DNA of 64,000 nucleotides from Paraphaeosphaeria minitans. Lineage: Eukaryota > Ascomycota > Dothideomycetes > Pleosporales > Didymosphaeriaceae. Where the stretch lies: NCBI GenBank assembly GCA_015832175.1, contig WJXW01000003.1, forward strand, positions 186,001-250,000, read 5' to 3'. The notes beneath the pieces were generated by a model, which was given only the letters and a program-made list of their open reading frames with translations, was not told the DNA's origin and ran no database searches. Shown here piece by piece: positions 40,603-49,126 of this stretch. Position 1 is the stretch's first letter, and every line of letters starts with the position of its first letter. The position numbers and the translations under genes were made by a program.

Positions 40603-40888
40603 ATGGGAGTTGACGAAATCGCAACAGATCAGAGTGCCCAGAACTATCATACCACATTTTTTAAGGAAAACTACAGCGTACTATGCCCACATGGGATGCA
40701 ACTGATCCATCTTTGTAAATCATACAGTAATTGCACGTATAGCCCCTCAACAGATCTACGTCCCCCCAAGGTACCCCGGCCTACACCAAACTGTATTCTA
40801 TTCTCTCGTGTCTGGCGGACTTCGCATTGTACTTGTCCACACGGATTGATACTCCATGTTACCCCAGGGTAAGCAATGTAGTGCCTAA

Positions 40889-41155
40889 GGTCCTGGAGTA
40901 GTATGCCGCGCTCGAACCCAGAGTCTCTCTCAAATTGGAAAGGTTACTAGAAGTGATCCAGTCGTGTTGTTATACTTGGCCAGCTGGTCGCTGGCTATTC
41001 CTGATAACCCCAAGTTACCACAGGAGCAGTATATCACACTCCAGTACAGAGCCTCTCTCAACTAGGAAGGACCACTAGAAATGATCCAGCCGTGTTTTTC
41101 CACCTGGCGAACTGGTCCCAGGCTGATCTCGATAACCCGAAGTAACCCCAGAACA
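40889..41155 (+). repeat. Two ~130-bp diverged tandem copies
   Basis: Shared blocks: agagcctctctcaa, tagaa.tgatccag.cgtgtt, ctggc.aactggtc and gataaccc.aagta. Transition-type differences dominate. Together with the previous array it leaves 39886-41451 without any supported gene. Confidence 0.75.
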
Positions 41156-41451
41156 AGCAATGCCCCTCCTAGCTCTCAAAAGCACCTGTAACACCTCTCC
41201 CCTTCACCAGCAAACCCGTCCTAGCTTTCCTGGCCTTTGTAGCTCCTCTGGTTAACCGGTTTCCCGCTTCACCCCGCCTCTCTCGCGTTGCCGTGCCTGC
41301 CTTCACTTCACCTTCACCGTGGCAACCAGAGAGTCGGGTAAGCGCCCACATAAATACAAAATCGCCCCGCTGCCCGCTTTCCCTCTCCAACACGCTCAGT
41401 CTGCCTGCTCACCGAGCAGGAGACACGCTTCGCTGACGACGTCAGCAACGC

Positions 41452-41638
41452 ATGAGCCTGCGCCTGCACCAGCACCTGCACCAGCACCAGCACCAGCACC
41501 AGCACCTGCAACTGCAACAGCACCAGCAACAGCACCAGCATCAGCAACAGCACCAGCATCAGCAACAGCACCAGCATCAGCAACAGCACCAGCATCAGCA
41601 ACAGCACCAGCAACAGCACCAGCAACAGCAACAGCACC

Positions 41639-41669
<31 letters not shown>

Positions 41670-43169
41670 GCCCCGAGCCGCCGCCGTCCGCGCCAACGAA
41701 ATGGCGCGGAATCCGGAGATGTGAGTATCATGCATGTCGTGATGTGGTGTTGGATCTGCCAGGTGCCTTGTATTTTGAGCGTTGCTTTTCTGGGATTGGG
41801 AATTGGGAGAGGGATTGGTCTGGGAGGAAGAAGAGTTGGGCCTGGACCTGAACCTGGACTATGCCGACCAGAAGGGACAACACGGCACCTGCGATGCAAG
41901 CGCTACACAGCTGCGCCGAGCTGGAACGAATGACTGTACTGGACCAACCACAAGACGGTACGAAGAAGATATGGACAAGGTATCGACGGCTTCCAATACA
42001 CACTGGCCAAGCTATCCGACCTGCGAAGAAGGTTCCGCCTTCAAAAGTTGGAGATGGGACTTTGAAAGCAAACTATATCCGCAAGACGAAGCCACAAGTT
42101 CCCGTGGTAATGCCAACTTTCACAAACCACAGCGCTGTGCGCTTTTATGGTATATTGGGAAGTTGGAGAAAGAATGAGGACCAGGGTAAGTATATCTCTT
42201 TTCTCGCTGTCTAGAAGCTGAACACTAATGGAAAGGCAGCCGCACCGTGGACTCTATACAACACTTACCCTCAAGTCTACCCTCGCGCTGCTCCGAGGAG
42301 CGCTGCACTCTTCGCACCCACTTAGAGCAACCAGCAATTGTGAACATGACGCAGGGCATACAGTGGCGATTGCGGGCAGGACTAGGAACTCGATTGGATC
42401 AAAAACTAATACAATATAGCGCTCCAGTGACAATAAGGACGATCCCGACGTGGTGGGACCCGTCGCTGACCCCAGACGACCGGCAGTGGGTCCAGGACCT
42501 CGTGAATCGTCACAGGGAGCACTCCCTAGTGTACGCGTGGGATACGGGCTGCGAGCGGCTCATCGAGTCTACTTGGGGGTGCTCGATCTGGACCCACGTG
42601 CAGGTCGTCAAGGGGCGGCACGGGAACGCCCAGGACGAATGGGCCACCTTCAAGCTGTGGGTGTGGCTGTCGGGGACCACGTAAGAGTGTAGAGGCTGGT
42701 AGTTGGCGGGCATTACTAACGGGTTGCAGGAGGTTGAGGCACTGGTGCAGCGTGCACCTCCGGACGTCGGGGTGGGAGACGTTGGTCTTGGCGGGCTCCC
42801 GCGGTAAGCACTCCCCAGCTGGCTACCAAGGAAGCGTAGGCATCAAAGGAGTGGCTTTCCAAATGGTTCTGGGCGCCTCGCTCACTTATACGCAGACATC
42901 GCCGAGTTCTGGCCGCGAAGGCGGGAACGTATTGGGCGGGTGAGTAATGGCAACCGTATGGAAAGAGACCACTGCTAATGGATTCGAAGATGGGGATGCC
43001 CGATCGGCTGGTATGTATAGCACTCTTTGAACCTCATCAAGCACCGTCCAAGAGGAAATCAGCTCACAAATCCCATTCTCCTTCTACTTATGTACCTTGT
43101 ACTGACTCTCCACAGATGCGTCCGAGGGAGGAGCTGCTGTATTCGCCGGTGCTGGATTACGGCTTGTAG
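41452..43169 (+). CDS. Multi-exon hypothetical gene with Gln/His-rich first exon; model uncertain
   Basis: Family not recognised. The 3' half is well supported by chained splices in phase: ...VNMTQGIQWRLRAG...SGT to 42680, 42730-42803, 42896-42939, 42990-43010 and 43116-43169, ending RPREELLYSPVLDYGL. The 42.3-42.7 kb exon encodes a Trp-rich part (PTWWDPSLTPDDRQWVQDLV, WDTGCERLIESTWGCSIWTHVQVVKG). The 5' half is doubtful. A first exon 41452-41720 encodes a Gln/His repeat and can join to 41872 (IRDNTAPAMQALHS...SWRKNEDQ, to 42185). From there a perfect-looking 54-nt intron (branch CTAAT, acceptor 42239) leads to a TAG at about 42324, whereas a 140-nt intron ending at 42325 would keep the frame into EQPAIVNM. 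Either a two-gene arrangement, a frame break or alternative splicing is possible. Confidence 0.45.
41459..41668 (+). repeat. CAG/CAC-rich coding-like repeat with 18-bp units
   Basis: Mostly cagcaacagcaccagcat-type 18-bp units with runs of cagcagcag at the end. One frame gives Gln/His, another Pro/Ala/Thr. Which frame is translated is not certain. Confidence 0.9.
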
Positions 43170-43563
43170 CCACCCGGCTCGGACTCCCAGCAGTAGAGGT
43201 ATGTGTCCACATCCCATCCCAGATCCCCCACATTCCCTCCCTCAGAGTCTTGAAGGGCTGCTCGCCGGGCCGCGGGTTCATGGGGTCGTGTGCGTAGTCG
43301 TGGAAGAGGACGCCGTAGACGACGACAAAGCCGATGAGATTCCATTGGACGATCTTGGTCCACTTCTGCCATTGGGGCTTGATGGACTTGAGGCGCAGGC
43401 GACGCTTGAACTTGCGCTCGAAGCGGAACTGCTGCTTCTCGGTGAGGACGCGCAGGTTGGGCGGCCATTGCTTCTTTGCCTTGAAGCGATTCGTGGCGAA
43501 GTTGAAGGGCGGCAGATCAGACTTGGGGGCCTGTCCGAGCAGGCGCGCGAGCAGCTGGAACAT
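43084..43563 (-). CDS. Small conserved single-pass membrane protein, probably mitochondrial; C-terminus uncertain
   Basis: Up to 159 aa from MFQLLARLLGQAPKSDLPPFNF. Very basic (FKAKKQWPPNLRVLTEKQQFRFERKFKRRLRLKS), then one hydrophobic segment (IVQWNLIGFVVVYGVLF) and HDYAHDPMNPRPGEQPFKTLREGMWGIWDG. The basic N-terminus and size suggest an inner mitochondrial membrane or ribosome-associated protein; not recognised by name. After WDGM the frame runs into sequence opposite the last exon of the gene at 43169. A one-base shift would instead read DVDTYLYCWESEPGGYKP and stop at 43157. The two genes converge and overlap at their 3' ends in either reading. Confidence 0.65.
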   Translation of the reverse strand: MFQLLARLLGQAPKSDLPPFNFATNRFKAKKQWPPNLRVLTEKQQFRFERKFKRRLRLKSIKPQWQKWTKIVQWNLIGFVVVYGVLFHDYAHDPMNPRPGEQPFKTLREGMWGIWDGMWTHTSTAGSPSRVATSRNPAPANTAAPPSDASVESQYKVHK

Positions 43564-43836
43564 TGTGGCGAGGCGAGGCGTGTCGAGTCGATGTGCTGCG
43601 ATTGAGAAAGTTTACTGACGTCTGTTGTTTAGCTGCACCCCGGCGCGCACGGTCCTCCGGCTGCCACCAACGTCTTCCGCTCTCGTCTTCGGTTTTTTTT
43701 TTACCTGGCCTATTGTGACTCTGCCCCGCCCCCACCAACAGCACTACCACCACCACCCACGGCGACCTCTCTTTCCTCCATTCTAACCGCGCCCACGCTC
43801 CTTCCACACCTCTCGACTCTTGACTCTCGACTCCTG

Positions 43837-43930
43837 ATCCTCGACAATCGATCCTCGACCCTCGACACTCGATCCTCGACCCTCGACACTCGATCCTCGA
43901 CCCTCGACAATCGATCCTCGACCCTCGACT
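43837..43930 (+). repeat. 21-bp tandem repeat in the LeuRS 5' leader, ~4.5 units
   Basis: Unit atcctcgaccctcgacactcg with a/c variants, ending 12 bases before the start codon, so probably in the 5' UTR or core promoter. Confidence 0.9.
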
Positions 43931-43941
43931 CCTCCTCCACC

Positions 43942-46900
43942 ATGGCGGAAGCCGCAGCTCCCGCAGATCCCCCCAACACCGCTGTGAAAGCTACACTCAG
44001 CGCTTTGGACCCCGAACTCAGTAGCTCAAATACGCTTAAAATCGAAAACACCGAAAAGCGCGATGCTCTGATTAAAGAGGAGAAGAAGTACCAACAACAA
44101 TGGGCCGATTCACATGTCTTCGAGCCCGAGGCTCCCTCCATAGATGAGGAGCCCTTCGACACAACCACACCCGACCAGCTGCACGAGAAATATCCTAAAT
44201 GGCTCGGCAACTTTGCGTTTCCCTACATGAACGGCACTCTCCACGCCGGCCACGGTTTCACCGCCTCCAAGATCGAGTTCACCGCCGGCTTCTCGAGAAT
44301 GCAGGGCAAGCGCACCCTTTTCCCGCTCGGATACCATCTCACTGGCATGCCCATCAAAGCATGCTCCGACAAGCTCGTCCGCGAAGTCGAAATGTTTGGC
44401 AAGACCTTCGAACGCTGCCCCGTCGACGACGTGGTAGAAGAGGGCCCGACCGAAGGCGCCGTTCCTCCCGCACCCACACAATCCGAGACCCGCACCGACC
44501 TCTCCAAGTTTTCCGCAAAGAAGGGCAAGGCTGCGAGCAAGGCGGTCAAGGCCAAGTACCAGTTCCAGATTATGCTCGCTCAAGGCATACCGCTCGAGGA
44601 AATTCACAAGTTCGCAGATCCGTACCACTGGATTGAATACTTCCCGCCGCTCGCGAAGCGCGACCTGACCTCGTTCGGGGCCCGCATGGACTGGCGCCGC
44701 CAATTCACCACGACTGACGCCAACGCATACTTTGACAGCTTCGTCAGGTGGCAGATGCGCAAGCTCAAGGACATGGGCAAGATCATATTCGCAAAGCGCT
44801 ATACCGTATACTCGCCCAAAGACGGACAGGCCTGCCTTGACCACGACCGTGCCAGCGGAGAGGGTGTAACCGTACAAGAATACACTGCGCTGAAGATGAA
44901 GGTGAAGGAGTGGTCAGAGATAGCCCAGAAGGAGCTTGACGGAAAGCTGCCCGCCGATGCGAACGTTTTCTTCGTCCCTGCGACCCTCCGACCCGAGACC
45001 ATGTACGGCCAGACTTCGTGCTTCGTTGGCCCGACCCTCAAGTATGGCGTGTTTCAGTGTGGCTCCGAATACTTTGTCTGCTCTCCACGTGCGGCGCGCA
45101 ACATGGCCTACCAGGGCATCTTCCCCGAGTGGGGCGTCTTCCCGCAAGTCGCGACTCTTCTCGGCCAGGAACTCGTCGGCACCATCGTCAACGCTCCTTT
45201 CTCGGTTATCACTGAGGGCGTCCGAATACTTCCCATGGAGACGGTCAAGGATACCAAGGGCACGGCAGTCGTCACATGCGTGCCTTCTGACTCGCCCGAC
45301 GATTACATCACCTCCCTCGACCTCGCGAAGAAGGCCGAATACTACGGCATCCAGAAAGAATGGGTTCACTTCGACGACATCCTGCCAATCATCTCAACAC
45401 CATCGTTCGGAGACCTCACCGCCAAGCACCTCGTCGAGACGCTCAAGATCCAATCGCCCAAAGACGCAAAGAAGCTCGAAGAGGCGAAGGAGAAGGCATA
45501 CAAGGAGGGCTTCTACAAGGGAACCATGATCTACGGAGACTTCAAGGGCAAGAAGGTCGAGGACGCCAAGAACCTCGTACGCAAGCAGCTCATTGAGCAG
45601 GGTCTCGCATTCGGCTACGGTGAGCCTGACGGCAAGGTCATGTCGCGCTCTGGTGATGAATGCACGGCAGCCCTGCTGGATCAGTGGTTCATGAACTACG
45701 GCACCGCCGAGAACGGCGGAGACGGCGAGTGGGCCGCACAAGTCCTGCAACAGATTGAAGACATGGAGCTTTACTACCCCGAGGCCAAGAATGCCTTCCA
45801 GCAGGTCGTCAATTGGCTCGCCAACTGGGCTTGCGCACGCTCGTACGGTCTTGGAACGAGGCTGCCCTGGGATGAGTCCGTCATGGTCGAATCCCTCAGT
45901 GACTCCACCATCTACCAATCGTACTACAGCTTCGCCCATCTGCTTCATAAGGACATGTTCGGCAAGCAAGTCGGCCCTCTCGGAATCAAGCCCGAGCAGA
46001 TGTCCGATGATGTCTGGGATTACGTGCTTGGACGCCGCGACCGAGGAGACATTCCAGAGACGAGCATCCCCAAGAAGGACATCCAGACGCTAAGACGACA
46101 CTTCGACTACTGGTACCCGCTTGACATGCGTGGATCCGGCAAAGATCTGATCCAGAATCATTTGACCTTCAACCTCTATATCCACACTGCTCTGTTCCCC
46201 AAGGAGAACCGACCTCGCTCTTTCCGCGTGAACGGCCACCTTATGCTCAACGGCGAGAAGATGAGCAAGTCGACTGGAAACTTCCTTACCATCCAGGGGG
46301 CCGTCGAGAAATTCGGTGCCGATGCCACTCGTGTTGCGCTCGCTGATGCTGGTGATGGTATCGAGGACGCGAATTTTGAAGAGGCGGTCGCGAATGCTAA
46401 CATTTTGAAGCTTTTCGAACTCAGAAAGTGGTGCGAGGAGATGGTCCGGGATGCCATCATTGTCGAGGATGGACACAAGTACAAGGAGGCCATCAAGGTG
46501 CGCATCAAGAACATCGACGTAGTGCAGCGCAAGTCCGGCAGCCCACGCGTGCTTCTTGACAACCTGTTCGACAACGAGCTCAACTCTCTCGTTACCGAGA
46601 CCCGCAAACACTACGAGACCACCATGTACAAGTCCGCTCTGAAGGCCGCATACTACGACTTCACCGCTGCGCGCGACTTTTACCGCGAGGCCACAAAGGC
46701 CGCAGGCATCGGCATGCACGAAGATCTCGCAAAGCGCTACATCGAGCTGCAAGCCCTCCTAATCACACCCATCGCTCCCCACTGGTCCGAGTACATCTGG
46801 CTCGAAGTCCTCAAGAAGCCCTCCACCATCCAGAACGCGCTGTACCCAACCGTCCCCGCCACAGACGCCGGTCTCACCGCGGCCCGCGAGTTCGTCCGCT

Positions 46901-47439
46901 CCACACAATCCAACATCACCTCCGCCGAAGGCCAGGCCGTCAAGCGTCTCGCCAAAGGCAAAGCCGCGCTCTTCGACCCCAAGAAGGACAAGAAGATTAC
47001 CATCTTCTCGGCAAACAGCTTCCCCGAGTGGCAGAAGAAGTACATCGACCTGCTCCGCAAAGAGTACCCCAACATTGACATCAAGACCATCTCGAAGAGC
47101 GTCGACAAGGCCGAGAGCAAGAAGGCGATGCCGTTCATCAATGGGCTGAAGCGCCGCCTGGACAACGGTGAGTCTGTAGATTCGGTGCTGAATCGCCAGC
47201 TGCCGTTCGACGAACTCGTTACGCTGCAGGCGATGGTGCCGGGGCTGAAGCAGACGGTGCAGAAGTGTGTGGCGGTTGAAATCGTCGCTGTTGAGGAGGG
47301 CGGCAAGGCGGGTACGATTATCAACGAGGACGGTAGCAAGGGTGAGAGGAAGGAGGAGTTGCCGCTGCAGGCTGGTTCAGCTGAGCCCGGTTCGCCAAGC
47401 TTCGCTTTTGAGAACGTGGAGAGTCTACCTGTGCGGTAA
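43942..47439 (+). CDS. CDC60: Cytosolic leucyl-tRNA synthetase
   Basis: A single 1165-aa exon. Charges tRNA-Leu with leucine in the cytosol. Class I signatures: HAGH (residues 101-104) in YMNGTLHAGHGFTASK and KMSKS (773-777) in LNGEKMSKSTGNFLT. The connective/editing domain is indicated by TLRPETMYGQTSCFVGP, the Thr-rich editing strand, and VVTCVPSDSPDDYITS with its conserved Asp. DQWFMNYG and WLANWACARSYGLGTRLPWD precede KMSKS. The C-terminal extension (after about residue 1010) is Lys-rich and typical of archaeal/eukaryotic cytosolic LeuRS; no mitochondrial presequence is present. The start context (ccaccATGg) is ideal. Length is somewhat above the ~1090 aa of the yeast enzyme. Confidence 0.96.
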   Translation: MAEAAAPADPPNTAVKATLSALDPELSSSNTLKIENTEKRDALIKEEKKYQQQWADSHVFEPEAPSIDEEPFDTTTPDQLHEKYPKWLGNFAFPYMNGTLHAGHGFTASKIEFTAGFSRMQGKRTLFPLGYHLTGMPIKACSDKLVREVEMFGKTFERCPVDDVVEEGPTEGAVPPAPTQSETRTDLSKFSAKKGKAASKAVKAKYQFQIMLAQGIPLEEIHKFADPYHWIEYFPPLAKRDLTSFGARMDWRRQFTTTDANAYFDSFVRWQMRKLKDMGKIIFAKRYTVYSPKDGQACLDHDRASGEGVTVQEYTALKMKVKEWSEIAQKELDGKLPADANVFFVPATLRPETMYGQTSCFVGPTLKYGVFQCGSEYFVCSPRAARNMAYQGIFPEWGVFPQVATLLGQELVGTIVNAPFSVITEGVRILPMETVKDTKGTAVVTCVPSDSPDDYITSLDLAKKAEYYGIQKEWVHFDDILPIISTPSFGDLTAKHLVETLKIQSPKDAKKLEEAKEKAYKEGFYKGTMIYGDFKGKKVEDAKNLVRKQLIEQGLAFGYGEPDGKVMSRSGDECTAALLDQWFMNYGTAENGGDGEWAAQVLQQIEDMELYYPEAKNAFQQVVNWLANWACARSYGLGTRLPWDESVMVESLSDSTIYQSYYSFAHLLHKDMFGKQVGPLGIKPEQMSDDVWDYVLGRRDRGDIPETSIPKKDIQTLRRHFDYWYPLDMRGSGKDLIQNHLTFNLYIHTALFPKENRPRSFRVNGHLMLNGEKMSKSTGNFLTIQGAVEKFGADATRVALADAGDGIEDANFEEAVANANILKLFELRKWCEEMVRDAIIVEDGHKYKEAIKVRIKNIDVVQRKSGSPRVLLDNLFDNELNSLVTETRKHYETTMYKSALKAAYYDFTAARDFYREATKAAGIGMHEDLAKRYIELQALLITPIAPHWSEYIWLEVLKKPSTIQNALYPTVPATDAGLTAAREFVRSTQSNITSAEGQAVKRLAKGKAALFDPKKDKKITIFSANSFPEWQKKYIDLLRKEYPNIDIKTISKSVDKAESKKAMPFINGLKRRLDNGESVDSVLNRQLPFDELVTLQAMVPGLKQTVQKCVAVEIVAVEEGGKAGTIINEDGSKGERKEELPLQAGSAEPGSPSFAFENVESLPVR

Positions 47440-49126
47440 GCTCGCAAAGCGGCGAGCTTGACTTTGGAGACGCGAGAGCATTGCAAGATGACGTGACGTT
47501 GATACGCGAGCATTGCATGGCATGGCATGAACGTGAAATAGATCGGTAACTGCTGGATTGGCGCAGCTTTGACGGACGGACGGATGGATGGATGGATGAT
47601 TTATACACACGAGGCTTTTCTGCTACGACACGTGCCTTGTGATTACTGTAGCCCGGAGGGCCAGAGGAGGAAAAGCAATTTCAAAAAAACAGTTTTTTAT
47701 CCATGTTGCGTCCCCCCCCCCCTACTTGACTTTGCATCCCCATCCCCCGAGGCGCACCGCGGCGCGGCGCTGACTAGACGCCACAGCTACTTCCACCTCT
47801 CCTCCCGTCTTGCGATGCTGGTGATTGGGGTTTTTGGATTGCTGGATTATTCATGGAAAGGAGAAGGATATTGAAATTTGTTTGGGGGTTTGAAATTTGC
47901 TGAGGTATTATTGTACATGCATGTATGCTAGATAGGTATGTAGGTGGGAATGTAGGTAGGTACTGTAGGTAGACATCCAAAGATATACCGCAGTCCAACT
48001 GCCCAGCAGCACCCAAGCACCCAGCCAAACACCCCGCCAACCAGTCCGCATCAAGCAGCTCAGTCAAGGCCTGCGAAGACCGGCAGGAGGAGGAATCTAC
48101 GTCGTGGTGTGGGAGGAGTGCTACCCCATGTCATCCTCCCCCCTCCGGGGTCGGCATCGCCACCTGCTGAGCCACCCGGTATCTAGTACCATCATCAAGG
48201 AAATACGAGGGTATGCGTCGAAAGCGCGATTCAGACGTAGGCAGTCAAACATCGTTTCGCGAGAGCAGGTAGGTACCCAGACAGACCAATCCAATTCCTT
48301 GAGTGAGAGGGAGGAAAAAGAAAGAAAGAAAGCAAAGGGGGTTATCAGGTCCAACGAAGCAAAAGTTCGTCAAAAGACACATCATGCATGCATGCAATGT
48401 CCCATCCATCCATCGAAACACCATGCACACCATCCTTTCAGCGCGCCGGATTCAAAAAAGGTCTGTAAAAGATAAAACAAAGATTTGAAAGTCATGACGT
48501 CTTGATTCCGCATATTCCCCATCCAGCTTTCCTTCTCGCGCTTTGCTCTGCTCTGCTCTGGTTCTCGCGCCCTCGCCCTCGCGCCACCCGCCACCCACCA
48601 TTTTGAAACTTGCACCCCCCCCCCCCCCACGCTGAGAAATGTTTTCATTTCCCCACCCGACAAAACACAAACGATGGAAAAGCACCCAGTCCGACCAGCC
48701 CGCCATAATATACAAGAAAATTAGGTACGCACGCACGCACGCAAGCCAACCCCCTAGAGTCTTGGCGCACCGCAGGATATGAGAAGAAGTAGAAGAAGAA
48801 CAAGAAGAAAGGAAGAACCGAGAACAACATGAATGCCAAAGCCGAGCCAGGACGCCAGATCAGATGGATGAAAACAAGACAAAAACAACACGACCATGTC
48901 TGGGGGAATAGCAAGTGTACCGCCCAAGCAAGTAGGCACCCGGTGAACAACGCAACGCAGCAAGCCAACACAACACAACACAACACCAGATTGGAGCCCC
49001 AGGAAATTCAATGACCAGGCGCAAAGTACGGGAACGGTCCGGCCTGGAGAAACGCCACGCTATAGAGTATCAAATGCAGCATCGAACCACCGAGGTAAGG
49101 AACGAACGGACGGCCCGACGCGAGGC
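47440..49126. other. Intergenic region, no gene seen
   Basis: 1.7 kb between two genes that converge (LeuRS ends, PtaB-like gene ends). It contains homopolymer C runs at about 47712 and 48607, a ggatggatgg run (47575-47600) and TAGG-like runs near 47935-47965. No frame or RNA gene can be supported. Confidence 0.45.

Noticed and set aside
40276..40872. 198-aa open frame in the tandem array
   Set aside because: Follows the repeat units and changes with them; no start context or family.
42310..42335. Programmed -1 frameshift at ACT TAG
   Set aside because: No slippery heptamer of the X XXY YYZ type at the site; splicing or a sequence break explains it better.
47440..49126. Possible extra gene between LeuRS and the ptaB-like gene
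   Set aside because: Only short frames over homopolymers and simple repeats; nothing supports coding.
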